A DNA stretch of 64,000 bases, taken from contig NC_057793.1 of NCBI RefSeq assembly GCF_014905175.1, forward strand, positions 17,043,673 to 17,107,672, read 5' to 3'. A program made the translations under genes and the position numbers. The DNA is from Aphidius gifuensis. Taxonomy: Eukaryota > Arthropoda > Insecta > Hymenoptera > Braconidae. The notes beneath the pieces were generated by a model, which ran no database searches, was not told the origin of the DNA, and saw only the letters and a list, made by a program, of their open reading frames with translations. Of this stretch, positions 23,324 to 35,291 are shown piece by piece (within the stretch, counting starts at the first letter, position 1; each line of letters starts with the position of its first letter).

Positions 23324-23489
23324 TCATTAATTTTATATTGTCAATCATTAATCTAATTACTTTATCATAATACAATCCCATTTTCTTACGTTATTATTAC
23401 CTTAATTTTACTTATTAATTTAACTAACTATTGTATATCACATGTAGCCCTATTTTGGTAGTAATACTATTGAGATTTGATGGATTTTA

Positions 23490-23690
23490 ATTTCTAACCC
23501 GATTCAACCTCAATTCGAGCTCGTTTCGACGTCGAAAGTTAACGTTATTCGACGTTGAATCAAGGCTAAATCGAGCTAGAAAATAAAATGCATAGAAAAT
23601 TATTAAATTTATAATAATAATATAATATTAAATTGTATTATATATTATTATTATTATATTGTATATTATTGTTGTTTTATAGAGGCCTAA
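23490..23690 (+). repeat. Repeat shared with the 18S rDNA junction
   Basis: CCCGATTCAACCTCAATTCG, AGCTCGTTTCGACGTCG and TGCATAGAAAATTAT followed by an AAT-rich tract also occur inverted at 32260-32447, where they replace the 3' continuation of an 18S rRNA fragment. It begins with the same CCCGATTCAACC at both loci, indicating a defined element end. Confidence 0.7.
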
Positions 23691-23717
23691 GGGCGCTCCC
23701 TACAATAATAAAAAAAA

Positions 23718-24135
23718 AATTTTGTGAGCCATCTAGACTCGCGGGTTTATTATGCGTAAACATCTTCGGCGTGTTGTTGTAATTGAACAAAATGATAATA
23801 AGTACACATTTAAACAAATTTTTTTTATTCATTTATAAAAATATTATTTGTTTTTATTTCATTTTTTTCTATTTTCATACAATTATTGTTGTTCAGTAAT
23901 TTTCAATAATCAATGATTGTAGGATTTTTATATATCGAATTTTGTTCCTAATTTTATAATAACGATTGATAAAACACATGAAGTAAAAAAAAAAGTTCAA
24001 ATAAAATTTTTTAATATATTCCGAACGGCTGGTAAAAATATGTAGGTATTGTTTGTTTGGCTATAATTGAGACTAAGTAAAAAGTCTAGTGGCTAAGTAG
24101 AATATCTAGTGACTCGATTAAAAATCTAGCGGTTT
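23718..24135 (+). repeat. Family B copy
   Basis: It starts TTTTGTGAGCCATCTAGACT and runs into GTTGTTGTAATTGAACAAAA and TATGTAGGTATTGTTTGTTTGG, the reverse complement of 1-557. It is directly followed by family A copy 3. Confidence 0.75.
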
Positions 24136-24151
24136 AAAAAAAAAAAAAAAA

Positions 24152-24220
24152 ATTAGCGTGTTGCGAGTACGCGCGGGGAAAGTGAAACTTCTTTCAGAGT
24201 AGTTTCATGTCACGCTGAAT

Positions 24221-24266
<46 letters not shown>

Positions 24267-25666
24267 TTAATCCTGACAATAATATTCGAATATAAATATT
24301 ATTAGTTAATAATAATTGTTAGTATTTATATTTCGAATATTATTATTATAAATTTTATTATTTATATCGACACATTAATAGAAGAAGGGCGTAAGTGCCA
24401 TTTTTAGGAATTTTTTTTTTCTAAAAAGAAAAGGGCGTGAGTTCGGGCTTTGCATCTAATTTTAAGGCTTAAAGAAAAAAAAAAGTGCGTATGTTCAGGG
24501 ACTTACGCCTTTTTTCCATTCTCAAAATCATTTTTAATAAAAGATGAAGATTTGTAATTATTTTTATGTTTTTCGTATTGATAATAAATTATATATAATT
24601 ATCAGTAAACAATCAATAATTTAAAAAATCCAGCCATTAAATAAATTTCAAATAAAATTGAAAATATGCCTTTCATCTTTTATCAAAAATTATTTTGATA
24701 ACGGGAAAAAAGGCGTAAATCCTTGGACATACGCCCTTTATCCTTTATCAAAGGTTGTTACGCCCATTTTCCCTTTTTTTTAAAAATTAGATGAAAAACC
24801 CGAAAATTCATAAATTTGCACTTACGCCCTTTTTCCTTTAAAATTGACGTTTTTGGCACTTCATTCTTTAATGCGACAATATAATTGATACCATCGATAT
24901 TATTACTAATATTATATTGATATTATTGTTAATCATAATATTATTGGAGTTATTATTATTTATAATATTATTATTCATATATAACCATAGTATACATAAA
25001 AGAATAATATTAAAAAATATCATCGATGATAATAATATCAATATAATATTAGTAATAATAACAATAATATTATCGATTTATAATAATATCAGTGATATTA
25101 ATAATATAAATAATAACATTGACAATAACATTTATATATAAATATTGATAATTATTAGTATTGATATTCAAAATATTATTATTATAGATATTATTATTAA
25201 TATCAATACTATTGTGAATAATTGGTAATATTATCAAAATTATTGTTGTTATAATTATCATCATTTATATATATTTATAATAATTTTATTGTTATTATAA
25301 TAATGATTCTTTAAACCCGCGAGATAACTATTGCTTAATACGTTTAAATGAATTTTTTTTAAAAATCAATTATATAAGTATTAAACTCAGTTGAACTGTT
25401 TAATAATATTTAAATAAAAAAAAAAAAGTCGCTCACGCATACACACATAGCAGCTGACGTTCCGAGTTTATATCCGCTTGTGGCCGAGCGTATACCAGAG
25501 AGAGTATACCAGAGAGAGTATACCAGAAAGAGTATACGTGACAGAGAGTATAGGAGAGCGTGTGACAGAGAGTAAACGCGAGCGTGTGACAGAGAGTAAA
25601 CGCGAGCGCGTAACGCTAGCAGGGCCTCGAATTTTTTTGCTACCCTCCGTAAAGAAGTTTCACTTC
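24152..25666 (+). repeat. Family A dispersed repeat, copy 3
   Basis: It is co-oriented with copy 2 (10540-12014), with the same two ends and the same internal GGCGTAAGTGCC / GGCACTTACGCC hairpin. It has longer AAT runs near 24230 and a longer GAGAGTATACCA-type minisatellite (about 25486-25600) than copy 2. ORFs at 24917-25141, 25070-25264 and 25478-25795 are repeat translation, not genes. Confidence 0.85.
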
Positions 25667-25738
25667 AAAAAAAATTTAATATATCGAAATTTTTACTTCG
25701 ACTTCCTTATTTACTCGAAGAGTTTAATCGACTGCCAT

Positions 25739-25960
25739 TATTATATTATTAGAATTAATCGTTATTTTAATAACTATACGATATATAACCGATAAATAGC
25801 CGTTTTTTCCATACTTCAACTCTATTTTTAACAACTTTGCGCATGTGTAAGAGGTTTTCCCGTATTTTTCTCGTAAACGTGAGAAAATTTTCTATAAAAA
25901 CTGATAAAAAAACATGTTGTCTGGGATATGATAATATCCTCTAAAAGTGTCGATATAATA
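25739..25960 (-). repeat. Family B arm fragment
   Basis: TTAGAATTAATCGTTATTTT, ACCGATAAATAGCCGTTTTT and AAAAACATGTTGTCT match 16695-16890, the right arm and flank of the family B element in the copia. It abuts family A copy 3. Confidence 0.7.
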
Positions 25961-26074
25961 AATTTGTATTTGTTTTATTGATATTTTTCCATATTAATAC
26001 GTCTTTACTTTCATACGCCGTGTACCTTTATATTACAGCACCTCGATAGTTCAGTTCCCAAATTATATTTTACA

Positions 26075-27955
26075 AACGGTATTTAGACTTTTACTGGTGG
26101 TTGTAATAATATTTTTAATCAAATAATGAATATTAAAAATAAATTTGTCAAATATCAAAATAAAACCCAAAATAGTGGTTATTCAAGTGCTTGACATAAT
26201 ACGACAGCAACATCATAATCACAATACCAAACAACAATAAATAATATGTGGATAAAATTTGGTACTACGTGAACGTAAAGATAGTAAAGTTCGTACTTTA
26301 GATTGTATAGGATTTCAAGAGACAGGTAATGGCACTAAAATATTATCAAAAACATCTGATAAATGTACTGGTAATCCTAAATCAGTAAAATTTAGAATAG
26401 GACCAGGTGCTATACCAATGTCTGGTAATTTTCATGAGACTTGTAATGGTGGTTATAATAATATTTTTAAACAAATAATGAGTATCTAAAATAAATCTGT
26501 TAGATAAACAAATAAAACCCAAGATAGTGGTTATTCAAGTGCTTGACATAATACGACAGCAACATCATAATCACAATACCAAACAACAATAAATAATATG
26601 TGGATAAAATTTGGTACTACGTGAACGTAAAGATAGTAAAGTCCGTATTTTAGATTGTATAGGATTTCAAGAAACAATTAATGACACAGAAATATTATCA
26701 AAAACATCTGATAAATGTACTGGTTATCCTAAATTAGTAAAATTTTAAATACGACTAGATCCTATACCAATGTCTGGTAATTTTCATGAGACTTTTACTG
26801 GTAGTTGTAATAATATTTTTAATCAAATAATGAGTATTAAAAATAAATTTGTCAAATAAACAAATAAAACCCAAGTTTGTGGTTATTCAAGAGCTTGACA
26901 TAAAACGACAGCAACATCATAATCATAATACCAAACAACAATAAATAATATGTGGATAAAATTTGGTACTACGTGAACGTAAAGATAGTAAAGATGGTAT
27001 TTTAGATTGTATGGGATTTCAAAAAACAATTAATGACATTGAAACATTAGCAGGAAAATGTGACAAATGTACTGTCAATCCTAAATCAGTAAAAATTAAA
27101 ATACGACGAGGTGCTATACCAATGTCTAATAATTTTGATGAGACTTGTAATGGTGATTATAATAATATTTTTAAACAAATAATGAGTATCTAAAATAAAT
27201 CTGTTAGATAAACAATTATTACACGAGATAGTGATTAGTTAAGTGCTTGACATAATACGACAGCAACATCATAATCACAATACCAAACAACAATAAATAA
27301 TATGTGGATAAAATGTGGTACCACGTGAACGTAAAGAGAGCAAAGATGATAATTTAGATTGTATAGGATTTCAAGAGACAATTAATGACATTGAAATATT
27401 CTTAGAAACATGTGATAAATGTACTGGTAATCCTAAATCAGTAAAATTTTAAATACGACTAGATCCTATACCAATGTCTGGTAATTTTTATGAGACTTTT
27501 ACTGGTGGTTGTAATAATATTTTTAATCAAATAATGAATATTAAAAATAAATTTGTCAAATATCAAAATAAAACCCAAGATAGTGGTTATTCAAGTGCTT
27601 GACATAATACGACAGCAACATCATAATCACAATACCAAACAACAATAAATAATATGTGGATAAAATTTGGTACTACGTGAACGTAAAGATAGTAAAGTTC
27701 GTATTTTAGATTGTAAAGGATTTCAAGAGACAATTAATGACACTGAACTATTATCAAAAACATCTGATAAATGTACTGGTAATCCTGAATCAGTAAAATT
27801 TAGAATAGGACCAGGTGCTATACCAATGGCTGGTAATTTTCATGAGACTTGTACTGGTAATTGTAATAACATTTTAGATCAAATAATGAGTATTTGAAAT
27901 AAATCTGTCCAATAATCGAATAATACACAAGATAGTGGTTATTCAAGTGCTCGTG
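26075..27955 (+). repeat. Tandem array, exact 352-bp period, five units, each with a small ORF
   Basis: The marker TGGATAAAATTTGGTAC starts at 26249, 26601, 26953, 27305 and 27657, exactly 352 bp apart each time. Units 1, 3 and 5 carry an open frame of 76 codons (26259-26489, 26963-27193, 27667-27897) with conserved LRERKDSK, DKCTGNPKSVKF and GNFHETC segments. Units 2 and 4 have a stop in that frame (AAATTTTAAATACGAC). The frame is preceded by an in-frame TAA and opens with TTG, so no normal start exists. Because 352 is not a multiple of 3, the array cannot be a repeated domain in one continuous ORF. It might be duplicated exons or a satellite derived from a gene. I do not recognise the peptide. 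Confidence 0.8.
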
Positions 27956-28407
27956 CTTGTCATGATCGAAATAAATTCTTGATCTTGAATGAATTTGTTA
28001 AGGACAAAAAATGGAACAGATGATTGAATATTGAATCATTCAATGAAACAACAACAACAGGAGTAGATAATAATTTAATAAATGATGTACCGAGTGGAAA
28101 TCAAAATGACAACAACAATATTGATCGTATATAAACAACAGCAATCATAATAGAACAAATACATGGTGGTGGTGGTGGCGGCGATGATGCACCATCATGT
28201 GTTTGTGGTTAATTCGCTCGTCAAAAAGATGTTGAAAAAATCGATCAATATTTGACATTAAATTTTTTTAACATTAAATAGTTCGTTTTGTTTTTTTTTT
28301 TTTTTTCTTTTTTTATACAAATATTGAGAAGATAGCTACTAAATTAAAATCAAATTTATTTCCATTACAATTTGTATTAATTTTATTTATATTTTTTAGG
28401 CTGTAAT
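27956..28407 (+). other. Flank of the 352-bp array with low-complexity coding-like tail
   Basis: From 27956 the frame of unit 5 becomes Asn/Thr-rich. It is broken by stops (TGA at about 28022, TAA at about 28132) and ends in a (GGT)n run (about 28166-28180). A poly-T tract precedes ATTTTTTAG at 28392-28400, a possible splice acceptor for the following J-domain frame. It may be one decayed gene with 26.1-28.6 kb. Confidence 0.3.
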
Positions 28408-28581
28408 ATGTCAGATTACGAGGCTGAAATTGACTCAATATTCAATAATATTGAAAGTTTAAGTCATCTAAAGTTGATATATCGGGAAAATATTAAAAGA
28501 TATCATCCCGACAAAAATCCTGAAGTTGAAAGAGCAACTGAAAAAACTCAGTATTTAATGAATATATATATATATACATAA
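28408..28581 (+). pseudogene. J-domain (DnaJ-type) fragment, 57 aa
   Basis: A short ATG-initiated frame contains LKLIYRENIKRYHPDKNPE (about residues 21-39). This is helix II and the diagnostic HPD loop of the J domain that stimulates Hsp70. Helix III then breaks down into ATATAT sequence and a stop, so the domain is incomplete. A poly-T/AG acceptor-like site lies just upstream (28392-28400), so this may be an internal exon of a larger broken gene rather than a true N-terminus. Confidence 0.55.
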
Positions 28582-29314
28582 AATGAAAAGTATACATAAA
28601 ATAGTAATAGAAGTGGTTGGCTGACTAGTTGTACAATAAATAAATATTTATATAAAATTATATTCTGTGTTACTTTTTTAAATTAGAATTTCATTTACAT
28701 AGAACCATAATATTATAACTAATCAATAAATTAAAAAATTTCTATTATAATTGTTAATGACTGAATGAACATAATAGTTTACTCGGAAGGAGAGCGAACA
28801 GACAACTATTCAAAAATATATTAATGCAACGAGAGATCTTTCAATTACTATTTATTAGAATGACTAAAGAAGTTTCACTTCCCTGTGCGTACAATAACAC
28901 ACATCTGTTTTTTAACTATATATTCATGAGAAAATTGAGAAAATTTAAAAAAAAAAAAAAATGATTTTATTTATTTATATAATTATTTATTGATTTGTTT
29001 ATTGAATTAAAAATAATTCCATTTCACGGTAGTTCATACGTTACTCGGTAGGTAAAGAAATCATCACTTTAGTGAAAAATGGTAAAAACACTATTTTTTT
29101 TTTATACTATAATAGAACCATGGTTTGCAAACAAATAAAAATAGAACAAAAAATCTAAAATAAAAAAAATTAACCAAGTGATTTCATATTTTTTTTTGGC
29201 TCAGTACACACAATTTTTTTTTCCGATTCTTGAAAAAAAGTATTGAGAATCGATACATCGGCCCAAAAAAAGTATTGAGTAAAAGTACTCGATACTTTCC
29301 GATTTAAAATCGGC
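28582..29314. other. AT-rich stretch with a family A end fragment
   Basis: GAAGTTTCACTTCCCTG followed by TGCGTACAATAACACAC at 28870-28905 is the outer end of family A without the rest. From 29215, CGATTCTTGAAAAAAAGTATT, GAATCGATACATCGG and related motifs resemble the terminal part of the hAT-like MITE at 55593-56194. No gene is present. Confidence 0.4.
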
Positions 29315-31074
29315 TTGTTGATACATCGGCAAAAATCGAAGACTAGTCCAGAACAAAACCGTTACAAGAAAAGTCTATATTTGTTTGAAAAATATTTTTC
29401 ATCAATGCATACGCCACTTACTTGCCAGTTTTACTGCTCACAATGTTATGAAAAACTTGACAGTAAAAACTCAAAGTGTGGGCCTTGCAGTGTTGATCCA
29501 CATTTTGATAAGAAAGCAGCATATTTTATAAAAATTCCAATTCTGCCTCAATTGCAAACTCTGTATAAACGACCTGGTTTTTTTCAATTGTTAAAGTAGC
29601 GTTTTCAAAGGGTAAAGAAAAATATAAACAATTATGAAGACGTATATGATGGTAACATTTACAAAGAGTGGTGCCAAGAAGGTGAATTCTTATCCAACCC
29701 CGATAACATATCATTCACTTGAAACACATATGGTGTGTCACTTTTTAAATCGAGCAAAATTGAAATATGGCCTTTTTATTTAAGTATTAATGAATTACCA
29801 TTTTCAGAAAGAACTCGTAAAGAAAATTTGATACTTGCTGGTTTGTGGTTTGGCTGTTTGGCTCAAAAAAGCCACTACCCTCGTTATATCTTGAATCAGT
29901 ATGCAATGAATCAAATGATTTAAAAAAAGGCGTTGAATTCAAACTACCAGCTAACCAAAGATGTTTTGTCCAAGGCAAAGTTTTGTGTGGCACTTGTGAC
30001 CTTCCTGCCAAAGCAATATTTTTGAATATGAAGCAATATAATTCGGAGTATGGTTGTCAAGCATGCAAAGCTAGATCAGTAGCTGTACAGCTTGGTTCTT
30101 TAGCAAGAGTATACCCATTTCGCGAACAACTAGAACTTCGTGATATAACACAAACACGTAATTATGCTGCACAGGCTACTATTATCAAAGATTCTGTATT
30201 TGGGGTCAAAGGGATCTCAATTATATCACGAATAACTGATGATTATTTACGTCAAACAGCAATTGATTCCATGCATGCAGTTTTTCTAGGTGTAGTAAGA
30301 TCACTGCTGATTCTTTGGTTTGATCAAAAAGATGGTATATTTTCACAATACTGTACAACTGTTGATGAAGCTATACGTCAAATTACTCCATCTGATTTTT
30401 GACCAAGATTACCCAGAGCTATTATTGACAATCTCATGTATCTCAAGGCAAGTAAGCTGAAAGTGTGGTTTTTTTACTATTCAGTTCCAATCTTAAAAAC
30501 ATTTATGCCTGGTAATTATTTAGACCACCACATGATGCTTGTCAAAGGCATAAACATAATAAATCAGTCAAGTATTTCAACAGAATCACTAAATTTGACA
30601 AAGCAACTTATTGAAGACTTCGTAAGGCAATTTGCCTTGATGTATGGCGATGAATATATGACAGCAAATCTACATCAACTGCTTCATTTGTCATCAACTG
30701 TTTTTAACTTTGGACCTATATTTACAACAAGCTGCTTTCCCTTTGATAATGCTAATGGTGTTTTAAAAACACTGGTGACTGGAGCCAAATTTGCTGATTT
30801 GCAAATATGTAAAGGGGTATCTATTTTCATGAGTATGCCACAATTTCAATCGAAACTTGAGCCTAACAGTGCAAGTGCTAAATTTTATAAGAAAATTACA
30901 AACCCTCAAGAGAATAAATATAAATCTCACAAAATATCAAAAAATTCTTCAGTTGTAGGAACTATGGCAGTGATAAATCAAGTCACTCCTGATGTCGTGC
31001 AAGCATTTCAATCATTTGATATTGGTGATAAAAATATAAGAATTTTCGACAGATATAAGTTATTAAAATTATAG
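29315..31074 (+). pseudogene. TNP2/EnSpm-like transposase, decayed
   Basis: Several frames together resemble the transposase of EnSpm/CACTA-type (TNP2, Plavaka-like) elements. An N-terminal Cys-rich part (FYCSQCYEKL, CGPCSVD; 29440-29500) is followed by FKSSKIEIWPFYLSINELP. Then come CGTCDLPAKAIFLNMKQYNS with GCQACKA (about 29990-30070), the IDSMHAVFLGVVRSLLILW catalytic-region motif (about 30265-30320), and NLHQLLHLSSTVFNFGP with SCFPFDNANG (about 30665-30760). Stops at 29597 and about 29719, a frameshift between 29735 and 29923, and a TGA at 30400 inactivate it. Family naming rests on remembered motif patterns. The sequence just downstream (31075-31205) is shared with the element at 59538-62040. 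Confidence 0.6.
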
Positions 31075-31354
31075 TGTCAAATGGCTGTGGAGTTAATCTA
31101 GCTTATATATTAATTAATTCATTTGGTTACATCATTTTCTTAGTATCATTTGCCATAATTAATTAATTAAAAAGCTATTGGCAAATCTATCTAAGGAAAA
31201 TTATAATCATAATAAAAATTATTCTTTCCCGGGATTACTTTATTATTAATTAAGAGATTGGATTATAATAAAAGAAATTATATTTAAATATAAAAAAAAC
31301 TAAATATATTTACGCTGAACTTATGAAATTTAATCAGTACTGATTACTTATAAA
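31075..31354 (+). repeat. Transposon 3' tail shared with 60620-61330
   Basis: GTCAAATGGCTGTGGAGTTAA, TTCATTTGGTTACATC and GGCAAATCTATCTAAGG match units inside the terminal-inverted-repeat element at 59538-62040. They mark the non-coding end region of the transposase-bearing element. Confidence 0.6.
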
Positions 31355-31945
31355 ATTTTTGACATCTCTACATTTTTTCTAAGTCTAGAATAAAACTTAG
31401 AATTTTTCAACACCTACATTTTTCTAAGTTAAAAAAAAATGTATTTTTTTCAAAGTTTCTTAAAACGGCATGATAGAATGATATCTTTAAAACGATAAAT
31501 AGTCTATCAATCTAGAGATTGGAAATAAACAATTGCATATAAATAAACATATAATATGTATGAAAAAAAAAAAAAAAAACCAGAAACTTAGAAAAAATAA
31601 CGAAGTTCCCCCGCCGGGAATCGAACCCGGGTCTTTTGCTTTCCGGGCAAACGCCTTGACCACTGAGCCACAGGGCTTCTTACTTTTTCTAAGTTTCATC
31701 AAATTAACTCCGACGTCCTTCTATGCGTCAATTCATTTCTTGAAAAAAAAACGTATTATATGTTTATTTATATTCAATTGTTTATTTCCAATCTCTAGAT
31801 TGATAGACTATTTATCGTTTCAAAGATATCATTCTATCATGCTGTTTTAAGAAACTTTGAAAAAAAAAACATTTTTTTTTAACTTAGAAAAATGTAGGTG
31901 TTGAAAAAATGTAGAGATGTCAAAAATTTTATAAGTCCAGAAATA
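31355..31945. mobile_element. Foldback element with tRNA-like centre
   Basis: Left arm 31355-31570 and right arm 31745-31945 are inverted copies (AATAGTCTATCAATCTAGAG / CTCTAGATTGATAGACTATT, ATGATAGAATGATATC, AATGTAGGTGTTGAAAAA). The arms enclose about 170 bp centred on a tRNA-like sequence. No ORF is supported. Confidence 0.75.
31607..31677 (-). ncRNA. tRNA-like (pseudo-tRNA or SINE head)
   Basis: Read on the minus strand, it shows an A-box-like TGGCTCAGTGGTC, a perfect T arm with B box (CCGGG-TTCGATT-CCCGG) and a 5-bp anticodon stem with loop CCGGAAA. The acceptor stem has two mismatches and the D stem pairs poorly. Position 33 is C instead of U, and no CCA or long variable arm is present. 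It could still be transcribed by RNA polymerase III through the internal boxes, but is unlikely to be a functional tRNA. Confidence 0.6.
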
Positions 31946-32259
31946 AACTTAGAATTTTTTTTAACACGCTTTTGAGTTAAATAATAATAACACTAAAGGC
32001 TTGATAGTGTATAGAGATTCAAGGCTCGACCAGTGCAAAGAATAAAAAAGACTCGGCCATAAAAAAAAAATTCTGGTATAGAAGTAAACAGGTCAATAAC
32101 GTCTCAACAAACGCCTAGAACAGCTAGAACTACGGGAAAAAATGAGTGAAACCGGTAAAATTCATATTTCTATACTCACTTCTATACTTAAAATTTTATC
32201 CCGGGCCTCTATTTTATTATCTCTATAACACAACAATAATATACAATATAATATTAATA
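31946..32259. other. Short non-coding stretch
   Basis: I see no gene, rRNA or clear repeat here. It lies between the foldback element and the rDNA-junction repeat. Confidence 0.3.
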
Positions 32260-32446
32260 TATCATATAATTTAATATTATATTAATATCACCAAATAAAA
32301 TTATTGTTATTGTTATTATTATTATTATTATTATAAATTTGATAATTTTCTATGCATTTCGTTCTCTAGCTTGATTTAGCCTTGATTCGACGACGGATAA
32401 CGTTACTTTCCGACGTCGAAACGAGCTTGAATCTAGGTTGAATCGG
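32260..32446 (-). repeat. Element joined to the 18S fragment
   Basis: This is the inverted copy of 23490-23690 (GACGTCGAAACGAGCTTGA, CTTGATTTAGCCTTGATTCG, then an AAT-rich run). It meets 18S rRNA sequence at about 32447, where the conserved rRNA sequence should continue. Confidence 0.7.
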
Positions 32447-32943
32447 GGATGAGTCCAGTATTGTTATTTTTCGTCACTACCTCCCCGTGCTGGGAGTAGG
32501 TAATTTGCGCGCCTGCTGCTTTCCTTGGATGTGGTAGCCGTTTCTCAGGCTCCCTCTCCGGAATCGAACCCTGATTCCCCGTTACTCGTTACAACCATGG
32601 TAGGCGCAGAACCTACCATCGACAGTTGATAAGGCAGACATTTGGAAGATTCGTCGCTGGTACAAAACCATACGATCAGCACAAAGTTATACAGAGTCAT
32701 CAAAATTAACGATGGATATATAATAAAATATACCACCGATTGGTTTTGATCTAATAAAAGCATTCCTTCCATCTCTGGTCAGAATTCTAGTTTGCATGTA
32801 TGAGCTCTAGAATTACCACAGTTATCCAATTAAATGTAGGTACGATCTAAGGAAGCATAACTGATTTAATGAGCCATTCGCGGTTTCACCTTAATGAAGC
32901 ATGTACTAAGACATGCATATCACTACTGGCAGGATCAACCAGG
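32447..32943 (-). rRNA. 18S rRNA, 5' fragment (about 497 nt)
   Basis: On the minus strand it begins CCTGGTTGATCCTGCCAGTA, the universal 5' end of small-subunit rRNA. It continues through conserved blocks (TGCATGTCTTAGTACATGC, CTCATTAAATCAGTTATG, GGTAATTCTAGAGC, GCGCGCAAATTACC, GACGAAAAATAACAATAC). It stops at GGACTCATCC, about a quarter of the way into the gene, where an unrelated repeat takes over. The variable segment is AT-rich (TATATTTTATTATATATCC), consistent with an AT-rich insect. It is a partial, non-functional copy. The 75-codon ORF over it is meaningless. Confidence 0.95.
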
Positions 32944-34647
32944 GAGCTTCGTTATAATGTATTTATTATATCATGGATGATATATCACCACAAACGAATA
33001 TACTCTTCTATCCCAATATTTTTAATATATTTATATTTATATTTATATTTATATTTATATTTATATATTTATCAAAAATATTGTGTATTGTATAACAATT
33101 ATTATAATTAATATTAATATGAAATAAATCAATTATTAAGACAATACTTTATTTCATTTATATTATATATAATTTTATATTTATATAATAATTTTTTTTT
33201 ATATTTAAATTATATTTGAAAAAGAATTTATTTCAATATTTCAATACAATTTTTTTTAATAAGAAGTAACTACTCAGTCTACTTTTAAAAGCGCAGAAAT
33301 TTTGTGTTATCAAAAATCAATGGGATTATATTTCAAACATTCTCTCATATTTTTTTAAATTTAAACTTTCGTTAGATAAATTTTTATGATAATTCGACAT
33401 GGTAAATAGTTAAAATATTCAATATTTTTGCTCAGAATAGAATAAGATGATGCTTAGTAAAATTTTTTTTACAACAATATATTATTTATATTTTTATATA
33501 TAAAAATTAATCGTTATTTTGAAACGTTTATAACGCGTACCACATAAAGAGCTATTCAGTCAAAAACATCCACGTGGTAATGTTGTATTTTATTTCAAAA
33601 TAACATGAGACACTTTTACAGAAACAATTAAAAAAATAAAAAAAATAAACGATATTCGTGGTAAGAACATTTTTTATACATAAATTATTATAAAAAATTT
33701 AGATAATAATTTTAACCATTTTTATATATATATAAAATATACATACAAAACACGAGCAAGTAATAGATATATAATATATATATAACTAAAACAAACTAAG
33801 TATACATATGGATACCTGCGTATTTACGAGTATGAATATGATACATATAAAATATGTTTAAAGTTACAATAAAATTTATAATATATATGAAAAACGTCTG
33901 TATTGCACTGCTCTAAGCGCTCTTCCTTATAATACCAAAAGCAAAAACTTAACAGTCTACTGCGTTTCATTTAATTCCTATGTCAAATAGGCCCCTTTTT
34001 ATGTTGAAACAAACATAAAATCTTGACTATACACGGCACTTTGAAAAAACTAAAAAATAAAAAAAATAGAAACACTTTTATTTATCGTTTTTATTATCAA
34101 TAGAATATTAATTTATTCATTTACAATTATTATTATAATAATAAATAATGAAAATTGAAATTTTTTATTTGAATTTCATTTTTTTTAACACTTAGTACTA
34201 ATTTATGTTTTTACTAAAAAAAAATGAAATAAACAATCAAATTTTATAAAAATTGTTTATAATTATTATTAAATCAATAAAATATGGACGTATTGATATT
34301 TTATAAAATTTTTTTTATATTTTTAAACATTTTTTATAATTTATTACAATTTGGACTTTGAAATTTTTTCTTTTACTAATAATATAATAAACTTATGATT
34401 AATAAACTTTAATTAATGAATATATGTTTATTCACATATTTTATCAATTATTTATTATTGATTTAACAATAAACAATAATAATTATATTTTTATTATAAT
34501 AATAAAGTTATTTGAATACCAAGTACTGATTTATGTTTTTATCAAAAAAAAATTAAATAAACTATAAAAATTTATGAAAATTATTTATAATTATTATTAA
34601 AATAATAAAATACACACGTATAAATAATTTATAAATTTTTTTAAATT
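32944..34647 (-). other. AT-rich sequence upstream of the 18S start, possible external spacer
   Basis: Sequence 5' of the 18S start has (TTTATA)n runs at about 33025-33070 and no genes. Its position suggests rDNA external transcribed spacer and then unrelated sequence, but I cannot place the boundary. Internal similarity exists between about 34080-34270 and 34440-34630 (TTATGTTTTTA-CAAAAAAA, AAATTATTTATAATTATTATTAAA). Confidence 0.4.
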
Positions 34648-35291
34648 AAACTTCTTTACGCAGGGTAGTGAAAAAAAAAAACATGTAATATTGATAATGA
34701 TCTTATAAGATCAACACTAACATTAATATTCAAGTATAAATATTAATAATTATCAGTATTCATATTTCAAATATTATTATTATAAATGTTATTATCAATA
34801 TAATTAATATCATTCATGATATGACTAATATATATTGATATTATTCCTAATTTATAATGTTATCAAAATTATTATTGCCATTTTTATTCTGTATAATATT
34901 ATTGAGATAATTGTTATAAATAATATTAATATCATTATTAATATTATTAATATATATTAATTCATGGTATGCATAATAATAACAATAATAATTTCGATAA
35001 AATATCATCGATAATAATAAAATCATTGATATTAATATTATTACTATCGATATAGAATATTAATGATAATAATAAAAATAATAATAGTACTGTTAATAAC
35101 ATTCAAATATAAATATATTAGTAATTATAGTATCTATATTTCAAATATTATTATTATAGATATTGATATTAATATCAATAATATTGTTAATAATTGATAA
35201 TATTATTGAAATTATTGTTGTTATTATTATCATTTATATATATTCATAGTATGAATAATAATAATAATAACGATAATTATATGAATAATAA

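Noticed and set aside
24917..25264. Ile/Asn-rich ORFs in both strands of family A copies
   Set aside because: They are low-complexity ATT/AAT translations that recur in every copy of the repeat.
31607..31677. Functional tRNA gene on the minus strand
   Set aside because: Acceptor and D stems are mismatched, position 33 is C, and the sequence sits inside a foldback repeat.
32545..32772. 75-codon ORF on the minus strand
   Set aside because: It is a translation of 18S rRNA sequence.
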